Source: Pelodera strongyloides (taxonomy: Eukaryota > Nematoda > Chromadorea > Rhabditida > Rhabditidae). From it: a stretch of DNA of 64,000 bases. Made by a program: the position numbers and the translations under genes. The notes under the pieces were generated by a model. The model did not search any database. It had not been told where the DNA came from and saw nothing but the letters and a program-made list of their open reading frames with translations. Location of the stretch: assembly GCA_036852015.1 (NCBI GenBank), contig JAANDG010000587.1, positions 25,665-89,664 of the forward strand. The letters run 5' to 3'. This document shows, in pieces, positions 33,342 to 43,706 of the stretch. Position 1 is the first letter of the stretch, and each line of letters starts with the position of its first letter.

Positions 33342-34610
33342 GATGTTGTTGGACTCGGTGACCATATTGTTGCCAAATTCGACCGCGCAGTTTGGTGGAG
33401 GTCTGCCCTTGTCGTTAAGCATTTTGATTGTCTTCCAAAGCTTGTTGGCGTCCCGTTTTGGGTCAAACTCCTCCATGAACTGTCTCCATGTGTCACGTTT
33501 GTTTTTGTCGGTTGCCCTTCGGATCTTGATGTTGAGCGAGGCGATGTCCGGAGAGGAGGGGTCGTCTTCTCTGAGAGCGTCGCGTTGGGCCATCCAGTCG
33601 AGGTGCTGCGACGATGTCCGCCTTCACGCGGTGCAGCACGACAGTCCAAGGACTGCAAAGGACATCTACCCCCCTTCTCCGGACACCAGTTCGGAAGATC
33701 ACTCGCGAGGTCGGGGTACTTGTCGTCCGCCGCGTCTAAAAATCGTCCTTACCGAGCACCGTTCCTAGGTTCGCGGCACACAGGCAGGTTGCATACGATT
33801 AATTATGCTAATTACAGGAACGATCTCGTGTGGAAGCCGCTTGTGAACGAATGAAACCCGAAGAATGGAGTGAACTAATCAATACGTGGAAATCACGTTC
33901 GAAGAACGTAGAGAGCAGACAACAGGTCAGAAACTGTAAACTACAAAATACATTCAATTCAGAGTTCCTTTAACTACAAAGTACAGACTAGAAACAGCAA
34001 TTGGCTCAGGATTCGGCGCTAAGTAAACAAATTGGAGGTAATTAGCTACTTGTATTTCAAACTCCAGTTGCTCTATAAGTAACTTGGAGCGTGCGGCGAT
34101 ATCCTCGCTCACTGGCTGTAGCCACTGACAGAAAACTATTTGTTTTTAGATTTTCGACATCTTTCTCACCGCTGCGGCGGAGGTGATTTCGCGTCGCCCG
34201 CGCGATACTTCAGCGAGCGAAGTGCTCAGGAAATACGTGCGCTCTGGATCGAGCATCAATGCGGTAGGTGCACATATATCACTCCATACCATACCCCCTT
34301 CTATACCATAGAATACATCATACTGTACTATGTAATACCATATCATATACCGTATACGCCAAATACCACAATTACACCAAAATAATTACATCGTAGGATC
34401 GTAGTAGCTCACGTACTGATTTAGCTATTGGTGCCAATTTTTCTAGCAGCACACCAATGTTGTCATTTCCGCAGACGGGTTTCATTTACAGAAATAATAT
34501 TAGTGGTATATGCATTTCAGGTGTCGGATTCGCCACGCGTTGCTGATTCCCTGGATTCTGCTCGTTCTTTGAACGATATCACATTTCGAGATTTCCATGA
34601 CCTTGTTTGA
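28929..34610 (+). CDS. RD3-like protein, 6 exons
   Basis: Coding exons 28942-29004, 30134-30220, 31038-31133, 33818-33925, 34150-34263 and 34521-34610 are all phase 0 and give 185 residues (human RD3 is 195). The start MLKWISELASP resembles the MSLISWLRW start of RD3. The central PDYSWLITDPNLRP matches the DYSWLASTP hallmark. LTPSERSRVEAACERMKPEE aligns with the conserved LSPIERLQLED region, and IFDIFLTAAAEVISR with the following helix. The C-terminus is Ser/Asp-rich. In vertebrates RD3 binds and inhibits photoreceptor guanylyl cyclases and aids their traffic; the role here is inferred. The ATG is 13 nt downstream of a TTTTCAG. A truncated LINE lies antisense in intron 3. Confidence 0.72.
28990..29150 (+). 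repeat. GGTACGGTA-type degenerate repeat in RD3 intron 1
   Basis: Many imperfect TACGGTA/GGTACG/GGTATG words follow the exon 1 donor. Similar CCATACCATAC words occur at 34270-34350 in the last intron of the same gene, in opposite sense. Confidence 0.55.
31401..33593 (-). CDS. LINE reverse transcriptase ORF, partial
   Basis: A 730-codon frame encodes the reverse transcriptase of the LINE, which copies its own RNA at a nicked genomic target. Visible motifs in order are AIDMSKAFDSL (motif A), SGVPQGSALSPTLFNLYLKD (motif B), YADDITVWA (catalytic YADD), and a C-terminal zinc knuckle CPDCGNSPHDVHHLFTC. The LRSGHSRF-zinc-knuckle ending and CAA tail fit the jockey superfamily. The N-terminal endonuclease is absent and a different frame opens upstream of 33593. 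A 47 nt homopolymer adds about 15 Phe codons in frame near residue 100. The ATG at 33593 is simply the first in the truncated copy, not a natural start. Confidence 0.85.
33294..33340 (+). repeat. 47 nt poly(A) run inside the LINE ORF
   Basis: An uninterrupted run of A on the plus strand (poly-Phe in the LINE frame) interrupts the conserved sequence between NNIV and NCFNKGFTRP. It keeps the frame open. Confidence 0.95.
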
Positions 34611-34799
34611 TAACAAATACCCGAAACTTGCATAATCTTTGTGATTTTGTGAATTCTACTCACTCAAGACAACTTTCCGGAAACAAACTTTTGTGTAGTT
34701 TGTCTTCATTATATCATTTGCACAGGTTATATATGTGACCTTTATATATTTTCAATTTCGCCGTAATTCTGTAAAGCTCGCAACACTGAGGAAACTTGG

Positions 34800-35082
34800 C
34801 CGGTGCGCGGCCTACTCTGGGTGGGCCGCCTACACCCCGCCTACACCTCGCCCATAAATGAGAAAGTTGCTCGAGAGACACAGAAAAGGTGGGCTGCTGG
34901 TGCACCGGGTGTTGGCCAGGTGTAGGCGTGGCGTAGGCGGACTAAAATACACACGAAAATTGAAGATCGCCGTCCTCAGGCCTACACCGGGCCCACCCGG
35001 GGCCGCGCCGCCTACACCAGGCCCGAAATGGGTCGGGCCGCCATGCCTTGGCCCACCCGTTTTTTTGTAGGCCGCGCACCGG
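34800..35082. mobile_element. GC-rich element with ~15 bp terminal inverted repeats
   Basis: Starts CCGGTGCGCGGCCTAC and ends GTAGGCCGCGCACCGG. The interior is rich in GCCTACACC and its complement, far more GC-rich than the flanks. It lies 190 bp past the RD3-like stop codon. The ORFs across it follow the repeat. Confidence 0.7.
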
Positions 35083-35253
35083 TATGCTTCATATTTATTG
35101 ATTTTTTTTTACCATCATTCTAAGTGCTATTGTAAAATTCCGATGCCGGCATAAGCTTTCTATATAACACCCTGCGTACATTGCATATATGCTATTTTTA
35201 CATGAGATTATTATAATACAACATCACTTTGAATTAATTGAAACGTGAAGTTT

Positions 35254-35424
35254 TTAAAGCGAAATGCTAGCCCCTTTGGAAAATTTGCATATGATAAGCA
35301 AATCCTATGTATCCTATGCTAATTTTGTACGATCGTCCACGGCAATCGTACAAAATTAGCATAGAATACATAGGATTTGCTTATCATATGCAAATTTTCC
35401 AAAGGGGCTAGCATTTCGCTTTAA
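35254..35424. mobile_element. 171 bp near-perfect hairpin, TTAA ends
   Basis: Two ~80 nt arms beginning TTAAAGCGAAATGCTAGCCC are reverse complements with one visible mismatch and about 10 nt of loop. The outermost TTAAAGCGAAAT is shared with the CCGGCCGG MITE family, but the interior is different. Confidence 0.9.
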
Positions 35425-35612
35425 TGTGTTTTTATATGATTAATCTTCTTCCTAGACAATATGGCAATTAATCTTTTGATTCTTCCAAAACGACATTATT
35501 AATCCCAATACCAATACCGTCATAAGTAATTAACAACATACAAAAGCTGATGGTGATGACGCCCATTTCCAGTGCACCTTACGTTTCTGAATTTTGAATG
35601 TGATATTTTTTC

Positions 35613-35795
35613 TTAAAGCGAAGTACCGGCAGGTTTTTGAAACGCATCGAGTACTCCCTGCTTTCCTATGCTTCATATACAAATGAGCATAGATTTGAAT
35701 AAAAAATAGACCCCAATAGACCCCTTTTAGCATAACTGCATAAGAATGCTGATATTTGAGATGCGTTTCAAAAACCGGCTGGTATTTCGCTTTAA
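35613..35795. mobile_element. TTAA MITE (CCGGCCGG-like ends)
   Basis: TTAAAGCGAAGTACCGGCAG at the left and CCGGCTGGTATTTCGCTTTAA at the right, at TTAA. It lies 190 bp from the perfect hairpin that shares its outer ends. Confidence 0.85.
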
Positions 35796-35924
35796 AATTT
35801 TGCAATTGTAAATGCGTAGCAGTGCACTTTAATTGTACCTATTTATATTTTTCACACTATTTGAATAAATGTGCTTTCCATCTTTGGGAAAAGTGTTTAT
35901 ATTTCTTATATATTTTTTAGTGGT

Positions 35925-37900
35925 TTTTTTTCGGCGAAAACCATTTGGTGACCGGTTACTGACGGGTTTTCTGTAGTCTGGACAATTATTCCGCCTTCAT
36001 TTGTTCTGTCAAATAGACTATTTTCTATGACACCGTTTACGAATCTCTTACTGGAGTCTGGGAACACTGATTCCAGATGAAAATTGCATGAGTTTTTCAA
36101 CGGAATAAAAAGGAACAGAGGTAAAATTAAACGCTAGGACGGTATTTTGATTGTGTTTGTGATTGCAACCATATCGCACAACTCACAATCGACAATCAAA
36201 ACGCCGGCAAAGTGTTTCGGGAAAGATTTCAGTCACTGAGGAAAATTGGCGTGCAAGCCGCGTTTAAACGGCTCGCAAAGTGCCCGCGAAATAGGATTGG
36301 CATGCAATTGTAGGCGCCGATACCACGCCGCTTGCACGTGACCCACCAAGTTTCCCGTTGTTGTGTGACGGTTTGCAGATATATTCGCATTCTAAGTTTA
36401 AGCTTGCGATATGATCTAATTGTAAGGAAGTACAGTAATTTATTTGGGAAGAAGGAAAAATACCACAACTATAAAGCAGGCAAACTGGTGGTTGTTGGTA
36501 AATAATACTTTCCAATCAATGCCAAGTATTAGAATACAAAGTGACTGCTAGATACACGCCACATTGTGGATATAAACAAAAGGATGGGCAGGGTCAAATC
36601 CACTCAAATATACACAAAGATAAGATCAATTGTGTACAGTATACATATGTACTGTAGGACGGTCACGTTGAGAACAAGGCATCGCCAACAAAAACATTGA
36701 GTTTAAATTGTTATGGTAATAAAAACTACAAGTGGACCTTGCATGGTGAACATTGCCTTTTGAACATTGAAAAAAAAACTTATTCCAAACAATATGAATA
36801 TGGTAAGGCTAACGTACCGCCTGTGTGTCCCTTCTCTTTATGACTTTGGTTTACTATTAGTTTGGGTGCATTTGTTCACTGTTGTAATAAAGACTTCCAT
36901 AACAGCGCTTCAAACCTACAGCACCACTGGTGAAACTTCGCGCCATCGCCGCGCACAAAATAAGGGGCCGCCGCTGGAGCGCGGCGCACCCCTACTAGGG
37001 TGCGCGGTAGGTATCTTGTGTGTATCATTAGTGATCTCTAATTTGAAACTAGTACGGTCATTCTAGAGTACAAAAAAAACTTCTTACCAAATTGACCAGC
37101 AGAAGAACAGAATATAATTTCAAGTTTCAACCAACCAATCGCCGTCCATAGAATGTCGAATATATTGAATTCCAAGTAGTTTAGTCATACAGCAATGAAT
37201 TCTGAAGCTAAGACTTAGTCTTGGACAATCAGCTCTAGTGAACTGCTAAATGCCTTTCCTCCATACATGCTGTCGGGGCAGGCAGGCTGGTAGCATGTGG
37301 TATGTTCGGGCGCGCCCGCCCGAGACAACGGGGGCCAAGGGGGCCAGTGAGCGTGCCAGCGACCATCTAATTCAGACCATATGAGCCCAATCAGCAATCC
37401 ATAAACTATGGCCAATTTGTGGGTGTTTTGCGGAGACGACCACATCCACTCAAATATACACAAAATGGGATGATCGTTTGGGGACACTGTTGGTATACGG
37501 TAGGGAGCGAATTTAGGGAGCGGGCAATTTTTAGAGCAAGAAATTTTGGGGACTGGTTTAAAGGGATGATGTGCCTGGTAAGTACGAGAAAAGTTTAGCC
37601 AGACACATGAAAAATAGAAGTGGTCGAAAAGGATCGTAATTTTGTATACTGTAGGGAGCGAATTGAAGACAGAGCAATGTCGAACTAGAAATTTTCTGAG
37701 AACTGATTTAAGACACCCACAAGCCTTAGGGTTAATTCTCCCACTAAATCAAAAAGTATTGAGACTAGGGTGGCATGCTGGTGATGAATACAAGGACCAG
37801 ACAAACACTGAGTCGGACAAATCACAAATGAAGGAGCAAAGTGATTAGGAATGTTTTCGAATTATCTAGTTTTTCTCAATAGTTGTACAGAGATTCACGC
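35925..37900. other. gene-free stretch
   Basis: No convincing exon. It contains a CCATTTGGTGACCGG fragment (35938-35960), a GC-rich patch at 36940-37015, a duplicated CCACTCAAATATACACAAA word (near 36599 and 37443), and a duplicated TAGGGAGCGAAT word (near 37500 and 37650). Confidence 0.4.
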
Positions 37901-37966
37901 GAAATCAAACGAATGGTATACAATGGCACTGTTCTTACCCGATACGGTACCCCCCTCACCATAACA

Positions 37967-38047
37967 TCTATGCTTGTTGTGCTGCTCCTTGTGGGTGTTG
38001 TAAGTCTGCTCCTTGCTCATGTACTCATGATCCTAAAGCTTCTCCAT
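37967..38047 (-). pseudogene. relic of hydrophilic peptide gene (THKEQHN family)
   Basis: From an ATG at 38047 the minus strand reads MEKL, a stop, then DHEYMSKEQTYNTHKEQHNK, closely matching the exon at 39086-39202. It lies inverted about 1 kb from that exon. The internal stop marks it as broken. Confidence 0.5.
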
Positions 38048-38319
38048 TACGGAGAAACCGTACATCTATGATAATATCTATGATTCTTTTCCACTTTACA
38101 CGTTTTATCTATTAACATTTAATATAATGATCCCTAGTTTTTATTTTATTTTATTTTGAATACTATTTGCTCTAGTAAATGTATATTTACGGATGTTTTT
38201 TTTTCATGAGGTGTTTAATTGGATACGTTTTCACAATGTTGCCATATCATTATTGGAGCATGGATCAAACTATTTTCCATTAGAAACAATTATTTCATGA
38301 CCGAAAAAATGGATTGCAC

Positions 38320-38376
38320 GCGCGGGAACCGAACCCGAGTGGTTCGCTCAATGTGTTAACCACTACGTTGTTCCCA
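38320..38376 (-). repeat. tRNA-like sequence
   Basis: On the minus strand GTAGTGGTTAACAC resembles an A box, and CGGGTTCGGTTCCCG forms a T-arm with a B box. The spacing is short and no acceptor stem is seen, so this is a tRNA-derived fragment. Confidence 0.4.
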
Positions 38377-38479
38377 TTTGTTGCTACAAAGAAATATGAA
38401 ATGTTAACTTCTTCATTTTATTACCCAGGTTCACTGTTCAATTCGTTTCTCTATCTCTCTGTACTGTAACTGGAGCAAA

Positions 38480-38890
38480 GCACAGACGCGCGCGCTTATT
38501 AGCATAAAATAAATTAGCGGAAATTAGCATACCTCAAATTAACATAATCTCACCTCGTGAACTTTTTCGAATTTAAATATTCTTCATTCGTCAGTTGATC
38601 AAGGTTGAGCAGCACGCTTGTTTCATAACTTTCCTTTTCGTTTTATTTTACCTTTATTATGTTTACTTTACCTTTTGAAAATTACTGTTATTACCAATTC
38701 TTCAACTCAGTTACTGTTGGCGTAAGTTCGAAATGTGTAAACCCTCTCTCTTTCCTTTTCTTTTCTTTTGACTCTCTCCTCTCATTCGGTGAACTAACAC
38801 TTACCATACCACATTAGCATAAAATAACTAATGCAAAATTAGCATGCATAAAATTTGCATAATGGCTTGAAATTGTTTTCTCATTACTTG
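38480..38890 (-). repeat. ATGCTAATTT repeats, inverted relative of array end
   Basis: The plus strand carries GCATAAAATAAATTAGC and AAATTAGCAT words, the reverse complement of sequences at 6560, 10000, 12960, 13310 and 13660. They stand in the same order, relative to the peptide exon and the foldback, as in the tandem array. Confidence 0.6.
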
Positions 38891-39085
38891 CATTATTGCT
38901 TCCTTATTTGGTCGAGGATAGCTTCATAGCGTTTCATTTATGTCTTCTTACTTTATTTCTATATTTATCCCTTCTTGTATAACTAAATTAGTTAAATAGT
39001 TCAATTTGCGCATGTTCGTCTTATTTCGTTCACAATCATCTCAGCTTCGTATATCCATGTGCTTTTGTATATCTGTTTATTTTAG

Positions 39086-39202
39086 GTGGACTTTCAACGC
39101 ATTTCAATCGAACTGAAGCAATCAATGGAGAAGCTTCAGGAGCATGAGCACAAGAGCGAGGAGCCGAGTGGCTACACCCACAAGGAGCAGCACAACAACT
39201 AG
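39086..39202 (+). CDS. exon encoding hydrophilic THKEQHNN peptide
   Basis: A TTATTTTAG acceptor precedes a frame reading VDFQRISIELKQSMEKLQEH, then EHKSEEPSGYTHKEQHNN and a TAG stop. Codons from residue 14 on almost all end in G or C. After the stop the same codon bias continues (DNKDYEKDEADDKL), as if the stop were a recent mutation in a longer reading frame. Related copies lie at 6120, 9578, 12528 and 37967. The family is unknown; the composition is highly charged and hydrophilic, without a membrane span or signal peptide. Confidence 0.4.
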   Translation: MDFQRISIELKQSMEKLQEHEHKSEEPSGYTHKEQHNN

Positions 39203-40104
39203 GACAACAAGGACTACGAGAAGGACGAGGCCGACGACAAGCTGAGTTCTTGCTTTTACATTTACGATCTGTTCTTTTGTTCTTCTACACACCTTTCTCT
39301 ATCTCTTATTTCCTCTTTTTTCATTCCCTTGTTTCTCTCATAATCACACATGTGTGCGTCGAGGCTTATTTGGGGAAGCTGAGTTTGTTGTGCCTTGCTA
39401 GACTTTACTTAGCCAACTTGTTGCCATTGCCATTCCATGTGATAAATTCAACGACCAGGGACTAAATTTGGGAAGTATACTTCAAGTGTACCATTATTTT
39501 TCACATTTGTTATTTAGAAGTTTATCAGGCTTACCTAACGTAAAAACGTAGCTCACAAACAGAGAATGTGAATAAAATGGGAAAGGCTCAGGGGAATAGA
39601 TACATGAGAAAAAGAGTGAGGATGATAGAGGGGAGTCAGAAATAGAGGGAATATAATAATTCAGAGAAAAGAGAGAGAGAGAGATAGGAACCGACTAATG
39701 TAAAAACACAGTAAACCTTTCCTTCTAATACTTTATTGGTCGGGATAACATTAACAGTCGCTGGCCCTATTTATACATATTATTGTGGGCGGAGCTTATA
39801 TAATGTACAAAGTACATTATACTGAAATTGCATGGAAATATCGTCGATGTAATCTAATTAAGTCGTAATAACAACAAAAGTAATATGGAAGATAAATCAG
39901 TATTTGGTGACTAATAACAACATAATATTATATGAAGAAATAATGCCTTAAGTAAAGGTCTTAATAGTGGAATAAATACATGATATATGGAATCTAATGA
40001 TAATAATGAGTGCAGAATGCTAATTCTGCACAACTAAGGTGGAGAAAAAGAAATGTGTGAAAGAAACACGGATACAGTAATTCTCCAATCATGCTATTTG
40101 AAAA

Positions 40105-41093
40105 TGTGCTCGACAGCGCAGTTCCTGCCACAATGCCGCCTCAGAAACAGAAACCAACTGATTTACAGAATTTGCATTAGATTTAAAATCTCGTATGGTA
40201 GCGAAATTACGCAGTTGAGGACAGACCGAAATGCACACAAAAAATCATAGAGGGTGACAGAAGCCTAGTTCAACAACTTGAGAGTCACCACTGAAGTTGT
40301 ACAAGAACATGAGGGAAGTAGATGTTGAGATGACAAGGTGCAAGAACCCAACTCTCAGATTGCAGGTGCGGAACAGCTCTCTGATTTCTCAGGGTTAGGA
40401 CCAATATTGGTGGACTAGGGGTAATCAACCTCCATTGGTTAAACTTCCCATTTGTATCTTCGCCAAGAACCAAGGGACATCTTTTTCGGTTGAAAATGTT
40501 TTACCGCGCGATTTCCGAGTGCTGCACATTTGCCGCAGAGAGTAAATGCCGAAGGGAGGCGCCTTGTTGGTGGGCGGCGATCAGTTCGCCCACTTCAGAC
40601 TAGGTACTGGGTGACGGCTGTAGATCCCCACCGGGGCTTGCACGAGTATAGTGCATACACTGGAAAATTCCCAGCCGAAACGCCTCTCGGAAATCGCGCA
40701 GTAAAACATTCTCAACCGAAAAAGATGTTCCTTGGTTCTCGGTGAAGATGCATTTGGGTTGTTTAACCTCTGGCGGTTGGGCATCCCTAGGCTACCAATA
40801 TTGGCCTAACCCTGAGAAATCAGAGAGCTGTTCCTCAACTGCAATCTGAGTGTTGGGTTCTTGCACCTTGTTATCTCAACGCCTACTTCCCTCATGTTCT
40901 TGTACAACTTCAGCGGCGACTCTCTTGTTGTTGAGCTAGGCTTTTGTACCCCTTTATGCTTTTCGGTGTGCATTTAGTTCTGAGCTCATTGGCATAATAT
41001 CGCTGTCATGCCTGATCCTAAATCTAAAGCAAATTCTGTAAATCAGTTGGTTCCTGAGGCGGCATTGTGGCAGGAACTGGGTTGTCTAGCACA
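40105..41093. mobile_element. foldback element, dispersed inverted copy
   Basis: Arms 40105-40519 and 40685-41093 enclose a 165 bp loop homologous to the loops of the array copies but in opposite orientation. The outer ends (TGTGCTCGACAGCGCAGTTC and its counterpart ending GTTGTCTAGCACA) differ from those of the array copies, so the palindromic core has different outer sequences here. Confidence 0.8.
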
Positions 41094-41675
41094 CTTTGAA
41101 ATATCATGATTAGAGTATTACAGTATCCATGTTTCTCTCACTTTTCTTTCTTTCTCTCTCGATCACTTTCTAAAACACACACAAACACATACATGTTTAC
41201 AGATGTTTACAGATAGATGTTTAGTTTTGAAAGTAAATAGTCCGAAAAGGAGGAGTTAATGGGGGACATAAACATAGTTTCATTTTCCTGCTTCATTGCA
41301 GCAATTTTCTGGGTTTATTGCCACTAATTCCAAAATTATTTTCACATCTCTATCACTTTCGCTCGTTGCCCGCTCTATCAATCTCACTGTCTCTGTTAAC
41401 CACGGTATACCTTTTCGGGACCCGCCAAGTAGGCTAGGTTCCCACCAGTATGGCTGCCTATTAGACGTTTGTCGAAGGTTACCACCTCCAAGTTACTGCT
41501 TGACTTGTTTACCGTTGGAATTGATAGAACTTACACTGCCAGACCAATTTCAGATCAGCAACGCTTCATCTGTCCACCGAGCTCCCACTTTTGATGCGTG
41601 CGCGGAAATGTTCGTACGGTACACTTACCGTACTGTACAGAGCACCTACACCATCGCATGTGTAGTGTATTCAAC

Positions 41676-41978
41676 ATGTACATCAACTACGCTCAACTCA
41701 ATCCGCTAGCCTTGGAACGAAGCAAGCATTGGATTTCTGTAAGTTTAGCTTTAGGGTTTTTGTTCTCCACTAATTTAGTCGAAAGTATTTCAGTACAATA
41801 TTGAAGTTTACTGCGTGATACAACGGTTTACAGCAGAATGAATCCATGTTGAGGCCAAGAGGGACTCTATATATATATATACCATGCTTTGTGATGTGCC
41901 TCTGTTTTCAATAATGCATTGTTTTAGAACACATTGGGGCGTATGTCACCACGGCCGAGAATTGTGATCGAGAAGTGA
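41676..41978 (+). CDS. possible 3' end of an unrecognised gene, 2 exons
   Basis: Exon 41676-41738 (ATG, then NYAQLNPLALERSKHWIS) ends at a GTAAGT donor. A TTGTTTTAG acceptor opens 41928-41978, giving NTLGRMSPRPRIVIEK and a stop in phase. Only 37 residues can be placed and an upstream start is not excluded. The sequence resembles no family known to me; it could be a chance pairing of splice sites. Confidence 0.25.
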
Positions 41979-41999
41979 TGTAAGCTGATGTGGATACTG

Positions 42000-43700
42000 C
42001 AGTCTCTGACTGGCCGAATCGACAAAGTTGTTCCTTGTCCGGTGACCTCACAGCCTCAGAGCCTCACAGCAACCACCGTCGACATGTATGAAGACGACAT
42101 GAGAGCTATCATACTCGTCAGCTTATTGTGTGATCCCTCTGATTATTGCTTTGCTATATTGTTAAAAAAATATTGATCGCCCAACTTCCCAAAATAAAAA
42201 TTTAACAAACAAAAAACTCTTGAGTTGAAGCGTATTTTTTATAGATCCCTTCCCATGTATTATATGCAAATTACGGGGATAGATTAAATGTGATACATGG
42301 GCATGGGGTGGGATGCAGTCGGTCCAGTATATGTTTCACAAACCACGCACAATAACACTTTCAGGCTAATTGTAAGGCTATGTTTTGTAATGGGTACTTG
42401 TTTTGTAAAATGTTCTACAACAAAGACAACAGTAAAATAAAGATACAATTTATTTTTGCACTTCGCGAAATATATTTCACTAATTGATAAATAACAACGA
42501 ATTTGTATGACTCTACAGAGAATAGGCCAACAGCTGGGTTGTAAAGCTCATAATCATAATTTTTGCTTCAAAATCTTTACGATCACATATGTACATAAAC
42601 GACAGGTCGAAGCCTAAGCCTAAGCCTAGGCCTATTCACCAGCGGGAGTGTTGGGGTAAAAGTTCCCGTGGGTAAACTTTTACTTGGTTATTCTGGGGAA
42701 CTTCTACCCCCGCAATGGTCACGAGTAAAAAAAGGCAAACTTTCGTTCGATTAGGGTAAATGAGTTAATTTGGCATATTGCATTGAGCAAACTGGGCACT
42801 GGAAGCTGAAAATTGCAAATTTAAAAAATTAAAAGATGCAAAAAATCACTACCACACAAAGGAAAGTGTGGTGAACCCGAGTAATAGAATATAGTAAGCA
42901 GGGAAGGTAAAAAAACATCAAAATTAGCATGCTCGCCGATTGATTGACTATGTAAAACAGGTCCGGAGACATTGATTAAAGTATTACAGAAACCGATATT
43001 CTCAAATATTACGGTACACTACAAACTACGACACCGGACGAAATATCAACCGGGAGCAATGATGAACTTAAACGAGTAGGAGCACCTATTTTCATAGAAT
43101 AAAATGTGCCAATGCGCTAGTACAGTATTGGATGTTACTACGGTATCAGGCGTGTAATAATTAGTCGAGAAATTAAAGCGGTAGCATAAATAACTAGTAG
43201 GTAAGTCATGGTATATACAAGGAATGTACATGTTTCTACATGGTGTAGATATTCAAGTTTTTTTTCAAACAATATTAATATAATAATTATTAATGAATAT
43301 ACTTGACTAATTTTGACGCCATATAGCAGAAAAATATCAGAAAACGTCTAGCTTTTTGAAAGCAGTTATAATACTAACATATAGCCACTCCTAAAACGGA
43401 GTGCTTATCCTACCTAAAGGAAATAAACCACTGGTATTATTATTTCGGACTACGGTAGCTCGTAACACTGTGGTAATTCTAACCATAATTACCGTAACAA
43501 AGGTCTATCCCCTTCAAGTTTAGTATATGAATTACACCGATTGACTAAAAAAATAGATATCGGTTCACCGGGCGCTTGGCTTTGATTGTACAACATTTCT
43601 CAATAATGATATCGAAAGCCCATGCGCCCGTATACCAAAAAAAACCTAGACTACAAACTACATACATCTTTGGTTTGGTGGCTACCGAATCCCGATCGGG
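42000..43700. other. gene-free stretch downstream of PKG
   Basis: AT-rich; contains a short GGGGTAAAAGTT inverted repeat at 42648-42720 related to the element at 16429. No exons were identified. Confidence 0.4.
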
Positions 43701-43706
43701 CACAGT

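Larger units (their letters stand above)
31343..33707 (-). mobile_element. 5'-truncated non-LTR retrotransposon (jockey-like LINE)
   Basis: Element in minus orientation inside intron 3 of the RD3-like gene. A (CAA)n tail (plus-strand TTG repeats from 31343) is at its 3' end. The 12 bp word AGGTCGGGGTAC flanks both ends (31331-31342 and 33708-33719), a target-site duplication that fixes the boundaries. The 5' part with the endonuclease is missing, as expected for incomplete reverse transcription. Confidence 0.9.

Noticed and set aside
31473..33854. Several plus-strand ORFs of 70-265 codons opposite the LINE
   Set aside because: They are antisense shadows of the reverse transcriptase frame; they have no protein family features and include the homopolymer as poly-Lys.
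41296..41709. 137-codon plus-strand ORF
   Set aside because: Ser/Leu/Thr-rich without domain, signal or splice logic; probably chance.
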